Source: Aquabacterium sp. NJ1 (GTDB lineage Bacteria > Pseudomonadota > Gammaproteobacteria > Burkholderiales > Burkholderiaceae_C). From it: 64,000 nt of DNA. The notes beneath the pieces were generated by a model. It worked only from the letters and a program-made list of their open reading frames with translations, did not search any database and was not told the origin of the DNA. Position numbers and translations under genes: made by a program. Positions 9,535 to 18,275 of the stretch are shown in pieces. Numbering within the stretch: position 1 is the stretch's first letter; the number at the start of each line of letters is the position of its first letter. Location of the stretch: contig NZ_JRKM01000001.1 in assembly GCF_000768065.1 (NCBI RefSeq), positions 806,001 to 870,000 of the forward strand. The letters run 5' to 3'.

Positions 9535-10389
9535 ATGAGTGATTCATCCCACTACACACCGCCTGCCGTCTGGACCTGGAACAAGGCCAACGGTGGGCAG
9601 TTCGCCAGCATCAACCGGCCCGTTGCAGGCCCGACCCACGAGAAGGCACTGCCGGTTGGCAAACACCCGCTGCAGCTGTATTCACTGGCCACGCCCAATG
9701 GCGTCAAGGTCACCGTGATGCTGGAAGAGTTGCTGGCGCTGGGCCATGTTGGCGCCGAATACGACGCCTGGCTGATCGACATCAAGGAGGGGCAGCAGTT
9801 CGGCAGCGGCTTCGTGGACGTCAACCCCAACTCCAAGATACCCGCCTTGATGGACCACAGCGGCGACAAGCCGGTGCGGGTGTTCGAGTCCGGCGCGATC
9901 CTGCTGTACCTGGCAGAGAAGTTCGGCGCCTTCCTGCCGACCACCATGCCCCAGCGCGCCGAGTGCCTGTCGTGGCTGTTCTGGCAGATGGGCAGCGCGC
10001 CCTTCCTGGGCGGGGGCTTTGGCCACTTCTATGCCTATGCCCCGGTCAAGATCGAGTACGCCATCGACCGCTACGCGATGGAAGTCAAGCGCCAGCTGGA
10101 TGTGCTCAACCGCCGCCTGGCCGAGAGCCCGTATCTGGCGGGTGACGACTACACGATTGCCGACATGGCCGTGTGGCCCTGGTATGGCGCGCTCGTGAAA
10201 GGCCAGTTGTACAGTGCAGGTGAGTTCCTGCAGGTACAGGACTACACCCACGTGGTGCGCTGGGCCGATCAGATCGCGCAACGCCCGGCAGCGCAACGCG
10301 GCCGCAAGGTCAACCGGACCTGGGGCGAGCCCTCCAGCCAGTTGCCCGAACGCCATGACGCCAGTGACTTTGACAAGCTGCCCACATGA
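9535..10389 (+). CDS. yghU: YghU-type glutathione transferase / disulfide reductase
   Basis: This 284-residue protein opens with the extended N-terminal segment specific to the YghU/Ure2p-like group (YTPPAVWTWNKANGGQFASINRP). A thioredoxin-fold GST domain (LQLYSLATPNGVKVTVMLEEL) and an alpha-helical C-terminal domain (LAGDDYTIADMAVWPWYG) follow. E. coli YghU binds two glutathiones and has disulfide-bond reductase activity. The TPNGVKV motif with Thr/Asn replaces the Tyr or Cys of ordinary GSTs, as in that group. GGGGAG stands seven bases upstream of the start. The stop overlaps the next GST gene in ATGA, so the two are translationally coupled. Confidence 0.92.
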   Translation: MSDSSHYTPPAVWTWNKANGGQFASINRPVAGPTHEKALPVGKHPLQLYSLATPNGVKVTVMLEELLALGHVGAEYDAWLIDIKEGQQFGSGFVDVNPNSKIPALMDHSGDKPVRVFESGAILLYLAEKFGAFLPTTMPQRAECLSWLFWQMGSAPFLGGGFGHFYAYAPVKIEYAIDRYAMEVKRQLDVLNRRLAESPYLAGDDYTIADMAVWPWYGALVKGQLYSAGEFLQVQDYTHVVRWADQIAQRPAAQRGRKVNRTWGEPSSQLPERHDASDFDKLPT

Positions 10390-11018
10390 TCACCCTCTAT
10401 GACTGCGCCACGGCGCCCAGCCCTCGCCGCGCCCGCATCCTGCTGGCTGAAAAAGGCATCGTGCATGAAACGGTTCAAGTGGACTTGCGCGCGGGCGAGC
10501 AACTCAGCGAATCCTTCCGCAAGATCAACCCGCAGTGCACCGTGCCGGCGCTGCGAACCGAAGAGGGCCTGATCCTGACGGACAACGCCGCGATCACGGC
10601 CTACGTGGAAGCGCGTTACCCGGACCCACCGCTGCTGGGCGTGACGCCCACCGAAAAGGCCGAGATCGCGAGCTGGAACTGGCACGTGGAGTTCGAAGGC
10701 CTGCTGGCCATTGCCGAGGCTTTTCGCAACAGCACGCCGGCCATGGCCAACCGCGCCTTGCCCGGGCCCGTGAACTACGTGCAGATTCCGGAACTGGCCC
10801 AGCGAGGCCTGACGCGTGTGCAGCAGTTCTTCGCCGGGCTCAACGAGCGCCTGGCCGAGCGTGAGTTCATCGCCTCGGACCGCTTCAGCGTGGCGGACAT
10901 CACGGCCGTGGTGGCGGTGGACTTCGCGCGTATCGTCAGGGTCAAGCCCGATGAGCAGCACCCGCATCTGGTGCGCTGGCGTGCGGCCATGGCGCAAAGG
11001 CCATCGATGTCGCTGTAG
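10386..11018 (+). CDS. glutathione S-transferase family protein
   Basis: The 210-residue protein has an N-terminal thioredoxin-like GST domain (ITLYDCATAPSPRRARILLAEKG) with Ser/Pro in the active-site position. The glutathione-binding cis-Pro and TDNAAITAYVEARYP follow. The all-helical C-terminal domain ends in FSVADITAVVAVDFA, the N-capping box of GST helix 6. It overlaps yghU by four bases and forms the end of the oxidoreductase/GST run that begins with ypfJ. The substrate is unknown. The convergent xdhC-like gene begins its stop 21 bases further on. Confidence 0.85.
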   Translation: MITLYDCATAPSPRRARILLAEKGIVHETVQVDLRAGEQLSESFRKINPQCTVPALRTEEGLILTDNAAITAYVEARYPDPPLLGVTPTEKAEIASWNWHVEFEGLLAIAEAFRNSTPAMANRALPGPVNYVQIPELAQRGLTRVQQFFAGLNERLAEREFIASDRFSVADITAVVAVDFARIVRVKPDEQHPHLVRWRAAMAQRPSMSL

Positions 11019-11038
11019 ATCGCGTTTTCAGGCGACGT

Positions 11039-12082
11039 TCAAGCAACGCCGCACGAGGGCGCCGTCACGCTCGACCGTGTGCTCAGCTGCGATTTGCCGG
11101 CCTCGACCGGCACGGTAGCGCCCACGCCGACGCCGTTCTTCACGGCCACGATTTCGGCCAGGATGGACAAGGCAATCTCGGCCGGCGTCTTGCTGCCGAT
11201 GTACAAGCCGGCTGGCCCGTGCAGGCGCTGCAAGGCGTCTTCCGGGATGTCGAAATGCGTGCGCAGCCGCTCCCGGCGATGCTGGCTGTTGCGGCGTGAG
11301 CCAATCGCCCCCACGTAGAAGGCATCAGACTGCAAGGCATCGATCAAGGCCAAGTCATCCAGCTTGGGGTCGTGCGTCAAGGCCACCACGGCGGTGCGGG
11401 CATCGGGGCGCAAGCGTTGAACGAGGTCGTCCGGCATCTCGTGGCTGACTGCAACGCCCGGCATGCCCCAGCTGGCGCGCTGCTCTTCGCGCGGGTCGCA
11501 CACGATGACCTCGAAACCCACGCTCAGGGCCATCTCGCACAGGTAGCGTGACAGGTCGCCCGCACCGATCACGATCAGGCGCGCCTGCGGCCCGAGATAA
11601 GTGACCAGCTGATGCTCGTCCACATGCGGCACGCCATCACGCTGGCCTGGGCGCAGGTCAACATGGCCAGTAGCCAGATCCAGCACGCGCTCGGTGCTGC
11701 GACGCTGTTGGCAGGCCAGCAAGAGCTCATCGAGCCGGCTGTGCGGGGCGACAGGTTCCAGCACCAGTTCCACGGTACCGCCACATGGCAGGCCGAAGCG
11801 GTGTGCTTCATCGGCCGAGATGCCATAACGCAGCACGGCCGGCGTGGAGGTGGCGCACGCTGCCTGCACGCCGCCCTCGCGGATACCGTGGATGAGGTCA
11901 TCCTCGATGCAACCGCCTGACACCGAGCCCACCGTTTCACCACGGCCATTGATGGCCATGAGCGAGCCGGGTGGCCGGGGTGATGAGCCCCAGGTGCGCG
12001 CCACGGTGACCAGCACCACGGGCAGACCAGCAGCCTGCCAGCTCACGGCGGTGCGCAAGACCAGGGTGTCAAGGTCTTCCAT
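11039..12082 (-). CDS. XdhC/CoxI family molybdenum cofactor insertion protein
   Basis: I start at ATG 12082, four bases after the iorB-like stop, which gives 347 residues; the longer open frame upstream is antisense-like. The N-terminal XdhC_CoxI domain has GSVSGGCIEDDLI with the conserved SGGC cysteine. The C-terminal Rossmann-like XdhC domain has LIVIGAGDLSRYLCEMA, ALTHDPKLDDLAL and YVGAIGSRRNSQHRRERL. XdhC proteins bind the molybdenum cofactor, promote its sulfuration and deliver it to xanthine-dehydrogenase-type enzymes. Its place as last gene after the two catalytic subunits fits a dedicated maturation factor. Confidence 0.88.
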   Translation of the reverse strand: MEDLDTLVLRTAVSWQAAGLPVVLVTVARTWGSSPRPPGSLMAINGRGETVGSVSGGCIEDDLIHGIREGGVQAACATSTPAVLRYGISADEAHRFGLPCGGTVELVLEPVAPHSRLDELLLACQQRRSTERVLDLATGHVDLRPGQRDGVPHVDEHQLVTYLGPQARLIVIGAGDLSRYLCEMALSVGFEVIVCDPREEQRASWGMPGVAVSHEMPDDLVQRLRPDARTAVVALTHDPKLDDLALIDALQSDAFYVGAIGSRRNSQHRRERLRTHFDIPEDALQRLHGPAGLYIGSKTPAEIALSILAEIVAVKNGVGVGATVPVEAGKSQLSTRSSVTAPSCGVA

Positions 12083-12086
12083 GAAA

Positions 12087-14327
12087 TCAGGCCAGCTTGA
12101 AAGGCAGATTGCGCACAGGCTTGCCCGTGAGCTTGGCAATCGCATTGGCAAACGCCGGCGCCAAGGGAGGCAAGCCCGGTTCACCCATGCCCGTGGGCGC
12201 ATCCGCACTGGGCACGATGTGCACGGCGATCTCGGGCATGTCGGTGATGCGGGGCACCACGAAATCGCCGAAGTTGCTTTGCTGCACTTCACCGTCCTTG
12301 AGCGTGATGGCGGCACCAGGCAGGCACATCGACAAGCCCATCAAGGCGGCGCCCTGCACCTGTGCCTCGATGGTGCGCGGGTTCACGGCCAGGTTGCAGT
12401 GCACGGCGCCGGTCACCTTGTGCAGCACCGGTTGGCCCTGCTTCACCGAGGCCTCGACCACGTAGGCCACCACGGTCTCGAACGATTCGTGTACCGCCAC
12501 GCCCCAGGCGCGGCCGGCGGGCAGGCGCTTCTTGCCGTAACCGCTCTTGTCCACGGCCAGCTGCAAGGCGGCGCGATGGCGCGGGTGCTTGTCGCCGAAC
12601 ATCTGCATGCGGTAGGCCACCGGGTCCTGCTTGGTGTTGCGGGCGAGCTCGTCGATCAAGGTCTCCATCACGAAAGCGGTGTGGGTGGAGCCCACGCTGC
12701 GCCACCACAGCACCGGCACGTTCACCTTGGGGTGGTGCACGGTGAGGCGCATGGGGATGGGGTAAGGCTCACGCATGCCTTCGACCGCGGTGGCATCGAT
12801 GCCGTTCTTGACCATGCCGCCTTCGAACATCGTGCCGGTGGTGATGGATTGCCCCACCAGCACGTGCTCCCAGGCCAGCACCTTGCCCTGCTCGTCAAAG
12901 CCGATACGGGCCTGGTGCAGGTGCATGGGGCGGTAGTAGCCACCACGGATGTCGTCCTCGCGGCTCCAGACCATGCGCACGGGTGCATTCAAACCAGCCG
13001 CACGCGCGGCCTTGGCAATCTCGCAGGCCTCGACCACGTAGTCGCTGGTGCCCACCGCGCGTCGGCCAAACCCGCCACCGGCCATCTGCACATGCATGCT
13101 CACCTGCTCGGGTTTGAGACCCAGCACGCGCGCAGCGGCGTTGCCATCCACGCCCGGGAACTGCGTGCCCACCCACAGGTCGGCCTTGCCGTCTGCCAGC
13201 TGCACGGTGCAGTTCAAGGGCTCCATGGGCGCGTGGGCCAGGTAGGGGAAGACGAACTCGGCGTCGATGTGCCGGGGCGCCTTGTCCATGGGTGCCATGT
13301 CGGCGTCGAACTGACGGGGGCCTGACTGTTTGGCCAGCTCGCGGTACTGGGCGAGCTGCTTGTCGCTGTCGACTTTCTCGACCGCAGACGTGTCCCACTG
13401 CAGCTTGAGCGCATCGCGCCCTTGCTTGGCGGGCCAGTAGCCATCGGCCACCACGGCCACGCCCTCGGCACCACGGTCCAGCGGCACGCGCAGCACGGCT
13501 TTCACGCCCTTGATGGCGCGTGCGGCGCTGTCATCCACCGATTTCAGGCGTGCACCGAACACCGGCGGGTGAGCCACCACGGCGGTCAGCTGGCCGGGCA
13601 GGTGCACGTCGATGCCGAAGTCCTGGCGGCCGCTGCTCTTGGCTTTGGCATCCAGCCGATTGGTAGGCTTGCCGATGAGGCGGAAGTGCTTGGGGTCCTT
13701 CAGCGCGACCTTCTGGGGTACGGGCTGAGCCATCGCAGCCTCGGCCAGCTCGCCATAGCTCGCCTTCAGGCCGCCCGGACCGATGACCGAGCCAGACTGC
13801 GTGTGCAGCGCGGCCGCATCCACCTTCCAGCGTGCAGCAGCAGCGTTGAGCAGCATGGCCCGCGCGCGTGCGCCCAGTTCGCGGTATTGCGTGAAGCTGT
13901 GCTTGATCGAGTTGGAACCACCCGTGAGATGGATGCCCCAGAGCGGGTCGGCATAAGCCGGGTCACTGGAGCCGTGTTCCGCACGCACCAGGCTCCAGTC
14001 GGCATCCAGCTCTTCAGCCAGGATCATGGGCAAGGCCGTCAGCACGCCTTGACCAAACTCCAGGCGGTTGATGACGACGGTGACCTCACCGTTGGGCGCG
14101 ATCCGCACGAAGGCCGATGGCTGCTGGGTGGGCTTGAGGGCGGTGTCTGCGGTGCCGCCCCCTTGCGCTGCAGCGGTCAAGGGGAAGGCGCCGATGGCCA
14201 GGCCGCCGATACCGGCGAGCTTCAGGAAGCTGCGGCGCGGCAGGTTGGCTGCGTCCTCGCCTTGCTGGCGTGCCAGCAGGTGTTGCAGGGCGCGCGGGAT
14301 CTCATGTTGGTCGATGTAGCTCAGCAT
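12087..14327 (-). CDS. molybdopterin-binding large subunit of an IorB-type (isoquinoline 1-oxidoreductase-like) aldehyde/xanthine dehydrogenase
   Basis: ATG 14327 follows AAGGAG and gives 746 residues. A twin-arginine signal lies unusually far in, with Arg31-Arg32 in LPRRSFLKLAGIGG, so the folded enzyme is probably exported by Tat to the periplasm. The rest is the xanthine-oxidase-type molybdenum domain: GQGVLTALPMILAEEL, QMAGGGFGRR and, near the C-terminus, TGMGEPGLPP with the catalytic Glu at about residue 716. Such enzymes hydroxylate N-heterocycles or oxidise aldehydes using water as oxygen donor. It lacks FAD, so electrons go through the 2Fe-2S subunit to an external, probably cytochrome, acceptor. 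The gene lies between its iron-sulfur subunit and the XdhC factor. The substrate is unknown. Confidence 0.9.
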   Translation of the reverse strand: MLSYIDQHEIPRALQHLLARQQGEDAANLPRRSFLKLAGIGGLAIGAFPLTAAAQGGGTADTALKPTQQPSAFVRIAPNGEVTVVINRLEFGQGVLTALPMILAEELDADWSLVRAEHGSSDPAYADPLWGIHLTGGSNSIKHSFTQYRELGARARAMLLNAAAARWKVDAAALHTQSGSVIGPGGLKASYGELAEAAMAQPVPQKVALKDPKHFRLIGKPTNRLDAKAKSSGRQDFGIDVHLPGQLTAVVAHPPVFGARLKSVDDSAARAIKGVKAVLRVPLDRGAEGVAVVADGYWPAKQGRDALKLQWDTSAVEKVDSDKQLAQYRELAKQSGPRQFDADMAPMDKAPRHIDAEFVFPYLAHAPMEPLNCTVQLADGKADLWVGTQFPGVDGNAAARVLGLKPEQVSMHVQMAGGGFGRRAVGTSDYVVEACEIAKAARAAGLNAPVRMVWSREDDIRGGYYRPMHLHQARIGFDEQGKVLAWEHVLVGQSITTGTMFEGGMVKNGIDATAVEGMREPYPIPMRLTVHHPKVNVPVLWWRSVGSTHTAFVMETLIDELARNTKQDPVAYRMQMFGDKHPRHRAALQLAVDKSGYGKKRLPAGRAWGVAVHESFETVVAYVVEASVKQGQPVLHKVTGAVHCNLAVNPRTIEAQVQGAALMGLSMCLPGAAITLKDGEVQQSNFGDFVVPRITDMPEIAVHIVPSADAPTGMGEPGLPPLAPAFANAIAKLTGKPVRNLPFKLA

Positions 14328-14337
14328 GGCGGCTCCT

Positions 14338-14811
14338 TCAAGCAAGGGCGCGGGCCGCATCGGCCACGGCAGCGCGGATACGGGCGTAGGTGCCACAGCG
14401 GCAGATGTTGCCGGCCATGGCCGAATCGATTTCAGCGGCGCTGGGCTGCTTGCCACGCGGCAGCGATTTGAGGAAGGCCGTCGCGCTCATGACCTGGCCG
14501 CTCTGGCAATAACCACACTGGGCCACGTCGTGCTTGACCCACGCGGAGAGCACAGCAGCACCGACGCGGTCGTGCCCATCGGTCACTGCTTCGATGGTGG
14601 TGATCTTCTTGCCCTCGGCCGCCGCCATGGGCGTCACGCAGGAACGGATGGCCTGGCCGTCCAGGTGAACGGTGCAAGCGCCGCACTGGGCCACGCCGCA
14701 GCCGAACTTGGTGCCCGTCATGCCCAGCGTGTCACGCAAGGCCCACAGGATGGGGGTGCCGGGGTCGGTATCGACCGTGTGCTCCCGGCCGTTGACGTTG
14801 AGCTTGCTCAT
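14338..14811 (-). CDS. 2Fe-2S small subunit of the IorAB-type dehydrogenase
   Basis: From ATG 14811 the protein has 157 residues. A plant-type ferredoxin cluster is bound by Cys38, Cys43, Cys46 and Cys58 (GCGVAQCGAC then C). The second, all-helical domain binds another 2Fe-2S cluster through Cys99-x2-Cys102 and Cys137-x-Cys139 (QCGYCQSG and ICRCGTY). This is the canonical small subunit of molybdenum hydroxylases, which carries electrons from the molybdenum centre. It has no signal peptide of its own and probably travels with the Tat-tagged large subunit. It is the first gene of a three-gene operon and is divergent from the AraC regulator. Confidence 0.93.
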   Translation of the reverse strand: MSKLNVNGREHTVDTDPGTPILWALRDTLGMTGTKFGCGVAQCGACTVHLDGQAIRSCVTPMAAAEGKKITTIEAVTDGHDRVGAAVLSAWVKHDVAQCGYCQSGQVMSATAFLKSLPRGKQPSAAEIDSAMAGNICRCGTYARIRAAVADAARALA

Positions 14812-14832
14812 GGTGGTCTCTCTCCGTGAAGT

Positions 14833-14883
14833 GGGCACAAATGGACTGCAGCGCTGCATGCTAAAGGAGTTTGGAGTGTGCCC
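14833..14883. promoter_or_regulatory. nested inverted repeats between iorA-like gene and AraC regulator
   Basis: In the 209-bp divergent gap there is a perfect 12-bp palindrome TGCAGCGCTGCA (14847-14858). It is flanked by a longer-range inverted repeat, GGGCACA (14833-14839) with TGTGCCC (14877-14883). They lie close to the start of the dehydrogenase operon, where an activator or repressor site would be expected. The AraC-type protein encoded 140 bases away is the obvious candidate ligand, but AraC proteins usually bind direct repeats, so this is only suggestive. Confidence 0.4.
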
Positions 14884-15020
14884 GCCATGCCCCTGCTAGG
14901 TTTGCCGTTTTTGCGGCTTGTCTTGCCTTTTTCAACGAGTCTTCACCCGGCAGCCACACGCCCTGCCATCTGCCCCGTTAAAGTCGCGGCCAAGACATCA
15001 TCTTCATCGAAAGGTTGGCC

Positions 15021-15917
15021 ATGCCCGTTGACACCCTGGCCATGGCGCTGGGCCAGATTGCCCGAACTGACGGCCGCCATGAAACGGGCATCCCCGAGTT
15101 GTCCGTTTACCGCAGCAGCGTGAAGACCGAGCCCATGGCCTGCTTCTACACCTTGGGGCTGGCCATTGCCGCGCAGGGCGACAAGCAGGTCACGCTGGGG
15201 GATCAGGTGATCACCTATGGCCCCGGGCAGTCCTTGCTGACCACGGTGGACCTGCCCGTGATCGCCCATGTCACACGGGCGAGCCTGGCCCAGCCTTATC
15301 TGGGGATGCTGCTGACGCTGGACACGCGGGCCCTGGTGCAACTGGCCACCGAGATGGACATGCCACCGCTGCCGCGAGAACAGGCTCCCAGGGCGATCTC
15401 GCTGTGCACGCTGGAGCCGCCCTTGCTGGACGCGGCCATCCGGCTGGTTCAGGTGCTGGAGCAGCCTCGCGTCATGACGCACCTGGCGCCTTTGATCCAG
15501 CGAGAGATCATGGTGCGGCTGCTGACCGGCCCGCATGGCCCCTATCTACGGCAATTGCTGGCCACCGGCTCACCCAGCCACCAGATTGCCCGCGCGATGG
15601 CCTGGCTCAAGCAGCACTTCCGCGACGACGTGCTGATGGATGAACTGGCTGCACATGTCCACATGAGCCCGTCCACGTTCCGCCAGCACTTTCGCAACCT
15701 CACCGGCCTGAGCCCCTTGCAATACCAGAAGCAACTGCGCCTGCAAGAAGCCAGGCATTTGATGCTCAACCAGGAGCTGGACGCCAGCAGCACGGCTGCC
15801 CGCGTGGGTTATGAAAGCGCCTCGCAGTTCAGCCGTGACTACAGCCGCCTGTTCGGTGCGCCACCACAGCGCGACATCAAACGCATGCGGGACGGGCAGA
15901 CCGAAGCACAGGCTTGA
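15021..15917 (+). CDS. AraC family transcriptional regulator (AraC_N/YqhC-like)
   Basis: ATG 15021 follows AAAGG by six bases and gives 298 residues. The N-terminal 165 residues match the AraC_N ligand domain (ELSVYRSSVKTEPMACFYTLGLAIAAQG, then YGPGQSLLTTVDLPV). The C-terminal 100 residues are a double helix-turn-helix: MDELAAHVHMSPSTFRQHFRNLTGLSPLQYQKQLRLQEAR, then AARVGYESASQFSRDYSRLFG. Regulators of this type often sit beside and control aldehyde-metabolising genes; E. coli YqhC activating yqhD is the known example. Here the divergent partner is a molybdenum dehydrogenase operon, so it is probably its aldehyde- or substrate-responsive activator. The 3' end meets a convergent LysR gene. Confidence 0.88.
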   Translation: MPVDTLAMALGQIARTDGRHETGIPELSVYRSSVKTEPMACFYTLGLAIAAQGDKQVTLGDQVITYGPGQSLLTTVDLPVIAHVTRASLAQPYLGMLLTLDTRALVQLATEMDMPPLPREQAPRAISLCTLEPPLLDAAIRLVQVLEQPRVMTHLAPLIQREIMVRLLTGPHGPYLRQLLATGSPSHQIARAMAWLKQHFRDDVLMDELAAHVHMSPSTFRQHFRNLTGLSPLQYQKQLRLQEARHLMLNQELDASSTAARVGYESASQFSRDYSRLFGAPPQRDIKRMRDGQTEAQA

Positions 15918-15921
15918 GCCC

Positions 15922-16809
15922 TCAATTCAAGCCTTGTCTGCAAGCCAGCACGAAGTTGCGCACGGCAGGTGCGGTGTTCTGGCGGTGCACGGCCAAACCC
16001 AGCGTGGCAACGGGTGCGGGCCCGCTGATGTCGACATAGTTGACCCCAGCCAGGTGGATCTGGGACAAGGAAGCCGGCACGATGGACACGCCCATTTCCG
16101 CAGCAACCAGGTTGATCACCGAGGCCAGCTGAGGCGCCTCCTGCCCCAACTGGGGCACGAACCCTGCAGCCTTGCAGGCCTCGATCACCGAGTCGTAAAG
16201 ACTCAGCCCCACCGAACGGGGAAACAGCACGAAGGGGTCATCGGCCAGACGGCCGAGCTCGATGCGCTTGCGCCCCGCCAGAGGGTGCGACGACGGCAGC
16301 GCCACCTTCATGGGCTCATCCTTGAAGCGCAGCACATCCATCTCGGCCAGACCGGATGAGGCTGGCCGCAGAAACGCGGCGTCCACCGCACCATGAAGCA
16401 GGCGCTCGGTCAGTTTGGTGGTGTTGTTTTCTTCCAGGATGAGCTGCACGTCCGGCCACTGGCGGCGGAAGTCCCGGATGGTGCGGGCCACCACCGGATG
16501 GAAGGAGGCAGACCCCGTGAACCCGACACGCACCGTGCCGGTCTGGCCTCTGGAGGCCCGCACCGCCGCAAGGCGAGCCTGCTCGGCAGCTTGCAAGGTG
16601 CGCTGAGCCTCCTGCCGGAAAGCCTCGCCCGCCGCGGTCAAGGACATGCCTTGCGGCGTGCGATGGAACAGCTCGACCCCCAACCCGCGCTCCAGCTCTT
16701 TCAACTGCTGGCTCAAGGGTGGCTGGCTGATGCCAAGTCGGGCAGCCGCCCTGGTCACGTTGGATTCGGCCGCGACCGCCAGGAAATATCGAAGGTGCCT
16801 CAGCTCCAT
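15922..16809 (-). CDS. LysR family transcriptional regulator
   Basis: This is a 295-residue protein if started at ATG 16809 (MELRHLRYFLAVA); an ATG two codons upstream is also possible. The N-terminal winged helix is textbook: ARLGISQPPLSQQLKELERGLGVELFHRT. The effector domain begins at about residue 90 (GTVRVGFTGSASFHPVV), as in the CatR/BenM/YnfL group. The gene is divergent from an MFS transporter of the YnfM type, the same arrangement as E. coli ynfL-ynfM, so it likely controls that transporter. The shared spacer is AT-rich and contains a short palindrome. Confidence 0.88.
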   Translation of the reverse strand: MELRHLRYFLAVAAESNVTRAAARLGISQPPLSQQLKELERGLGVELFHRTPQGMSLTAAGEAFRQEAQRTLQAAEQARLAAVRASRGQTGTVRVGFTGSASFHPVVARTIRDFRRQWPDVQLILEENNTTKLTERLLHGAVDAAFLRPASSGLAEMDVLRFKDEPMKVALPSSHPLAGRKRIELGRLADDPFVLFPRSVGLSLYDSVIEACKAAGFVPQLGQEAPQLASVINLVAAEMGVSIVPASLSQIHLAGVNYVDISGPAPVATLGLAVHRQNTAPAVRNFVLACRQGLN

Positions 16810-16818
16810 TGCCATACG

Positions 16819-16865
16819 CCAAACATATGAATACGTCATCAATAATATATTGGACATATTGAAAG
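16819..16865. promoter_or_regulatory. AT-rich divergent promoter/operator between lysR and MFS gene
   Basis: The 75-bp spacer is far more AT-rich than its surroundings. It contains CAATA-ATA-TATTG (16840-16852), an inverted repeat with a 3-base centre, followed by a second ATATTG-like copy (16855-16860). Such AT-rich dyads are typical LysR contact sites. Several weak -10-like hexamers occur on both strands, so exact promoters cannot be fixed. Confidence 0.4.
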
Positions 16866-16884
16866 CACCACCAGACAATGGGCC

Positions 16885-18090
16885 ATGTCTTCTGGTTCAT
16901 CGATCAGGCAAGGCCCTCTGGCCCTGTTTCTGATTGGCTTTGTCACCTTCGCCCTGCTTTACGCCGTGCAACCGCTCATGCCGGTGTTTGCGCGTGAGTT
17001 CCACACCAGCGCGGCGGGCAGCGCCCTGGCCTTGTCCATGTCCACGGGCTTGCTGGCCGTGTCCATCCTGGCCAGTTCCTTGGTGGCCAGACGGTTCGAG
17101 CGGCGGCGCCTCATGATCAGCGCGATCCTGCTGGCCACGGTGCTCAATGCTCTTTCCGTGATCTGTACCGACTGGTGGCAGGTGCTGCTCTGCCGGGCCT
17201 TGCTGGGCGTGTTCCTCGGCGCGGTGCCCGCCACGGCCATGGCCTACCTGGGCGACACGGTCGAGCCTTCACGGCTGGCCAAGACCATGGGGCTGTATGT
17301 CGCTGGCACCGCCATGGGCGGCATGAGCGGTCGGGTCGGCATCGCACTCGTGGCGGACCTGTTTGGCTGGCGCACGGCGCTTTTGGGCATGTCCGTCCTG
17401 TGTCTGCTGGCCGCTTTGGGGATCGCGCTCATGATGCTGGGCCAAAGCCCGCGATCCACGCCTGTCACGCCCCCTCGCCAAATGCCGCTCGCGCCTTGGC
17501 ATGATGTCCTGTTCCACCCGACGCTGCCCAAGCTGTTCCTGTGCGGTGGTATCGCCTCGGGCATCTTTGTCACGGCCTACAACTACGCAGGCTTCCATCT
17601 GCTGTCCGCACCATTCGCCTTGCGCCCTGCACAAGTGGGCCTGATCTTCAGCTGCTACCTGTTCGGCGTGGCCTCGTCCAGCCTCAGCGGGCGCCTTGTG
17701 GACGCCTGGGGCAGCGCGCGCGTGCTGACAGGCTCGTGTGCCACCACGGCCATAGGCCTGGCCATCACACAGACCAGCCAGCTGCCCGCCTTCATCCTGG
17801 GGCTGTGCCTGATGACCGCCGGCTTCTTCGCCATGCACGCCGTGTGCTCAGGCCTGGTGGGCAAGGTGGCGGGCCCTCGCAAGGCACAAGCCACCTCCCT
17901 GTATTTGCTGGCGTATTACGTCGGCTCCAGCGTGCTGGGTTATGCCGGTGGCTGGCTGTGGGACCACGGTGGCTGGCCCGTGCTCAGCATCGGTTTGCTG
18001 GCCACATTGGCCTTGTTCATGTGGCTGGTTCATGCCATGGCACAACAGCCGGATGCGCCCCTGGCCTCGGCGCCTCGCGCGGCCAGCTGA
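16885..18090 (+). CDS. MFS transporter, YnfM-like
   Basis: This 401-residue protein has about twelve hydrophobic helices in two halves of six, split by a polar loop near residue 195 (SPRSTPVTPPRQM). The signature between helices 2 and 3 is present in degenerate form (LVARRFERRRLM). LGVFLGAVPATAMAYLGD is the motif of helix 5. The sequence resembles the YnfM/AraJ branch of drug and sugar efflux proteins. It is probably induced through the adjacent LysR regulator. The exported compound is unknown. No strong ribosome binding site precedes ATG 16885. Confidence 0.85.
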   Translation: MSSGSSIRQGPLALFLIGFVTFALLYAVQPLMPVFAREFHTSAAGSALALSMSTGLLAVSILASSLVARRFERRRLMISAILLATVLNALSVICTDWWQVLLCRALLGVFLGAVPATAMAYLGDTVEPSRLAKTMGLYVAGTAMGGMSGRVGIALVADLFGWRTALLGMSVLCLLAALGIALMMLGQSPRSTPVTPPRQMPLAPWHDVLFHPTLPKLFLCGGIASGIFVTAYNYAGFHLLSAPFALRPAQVGLIFSCYLFGVASSSLSGRLVDAWGSARVLTGSCATTAIGLAITQTSQLPAFILGLCLMTAGFFAMHAVCSGLVGKVAGPRKAQATSLYLLAYYVGSSVLGYAGGWLWDHGGWPVLSIGLLATLALFMWLVHAMAQQPDAPLASAPRAAS

Positions 18091-18275
18091 CACAAGCTCC
18101 TGGCGGCACCGCTCACATCAAGCCGCCCCCTTAGCCAGCCATGCAGCCTGCCCCCTGCACCGCCGCGGGCAGCCCTGCTGTGGCATGCTCGGCCCAGGCC
18201 ACACCGGCCACCACTTGTCACCAGAAGACCGGACACGGGCCCGCTGCCCGCCGTCTTCTGCATTTCGGAGCCCTC

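Noticed and set aside
11844-13325. Long plus-strand open frame of 493 codons
   Set aside because: It is antisense to the iorB-like and xdhC-like genes, with His/Gly-rich low-complexity translation.
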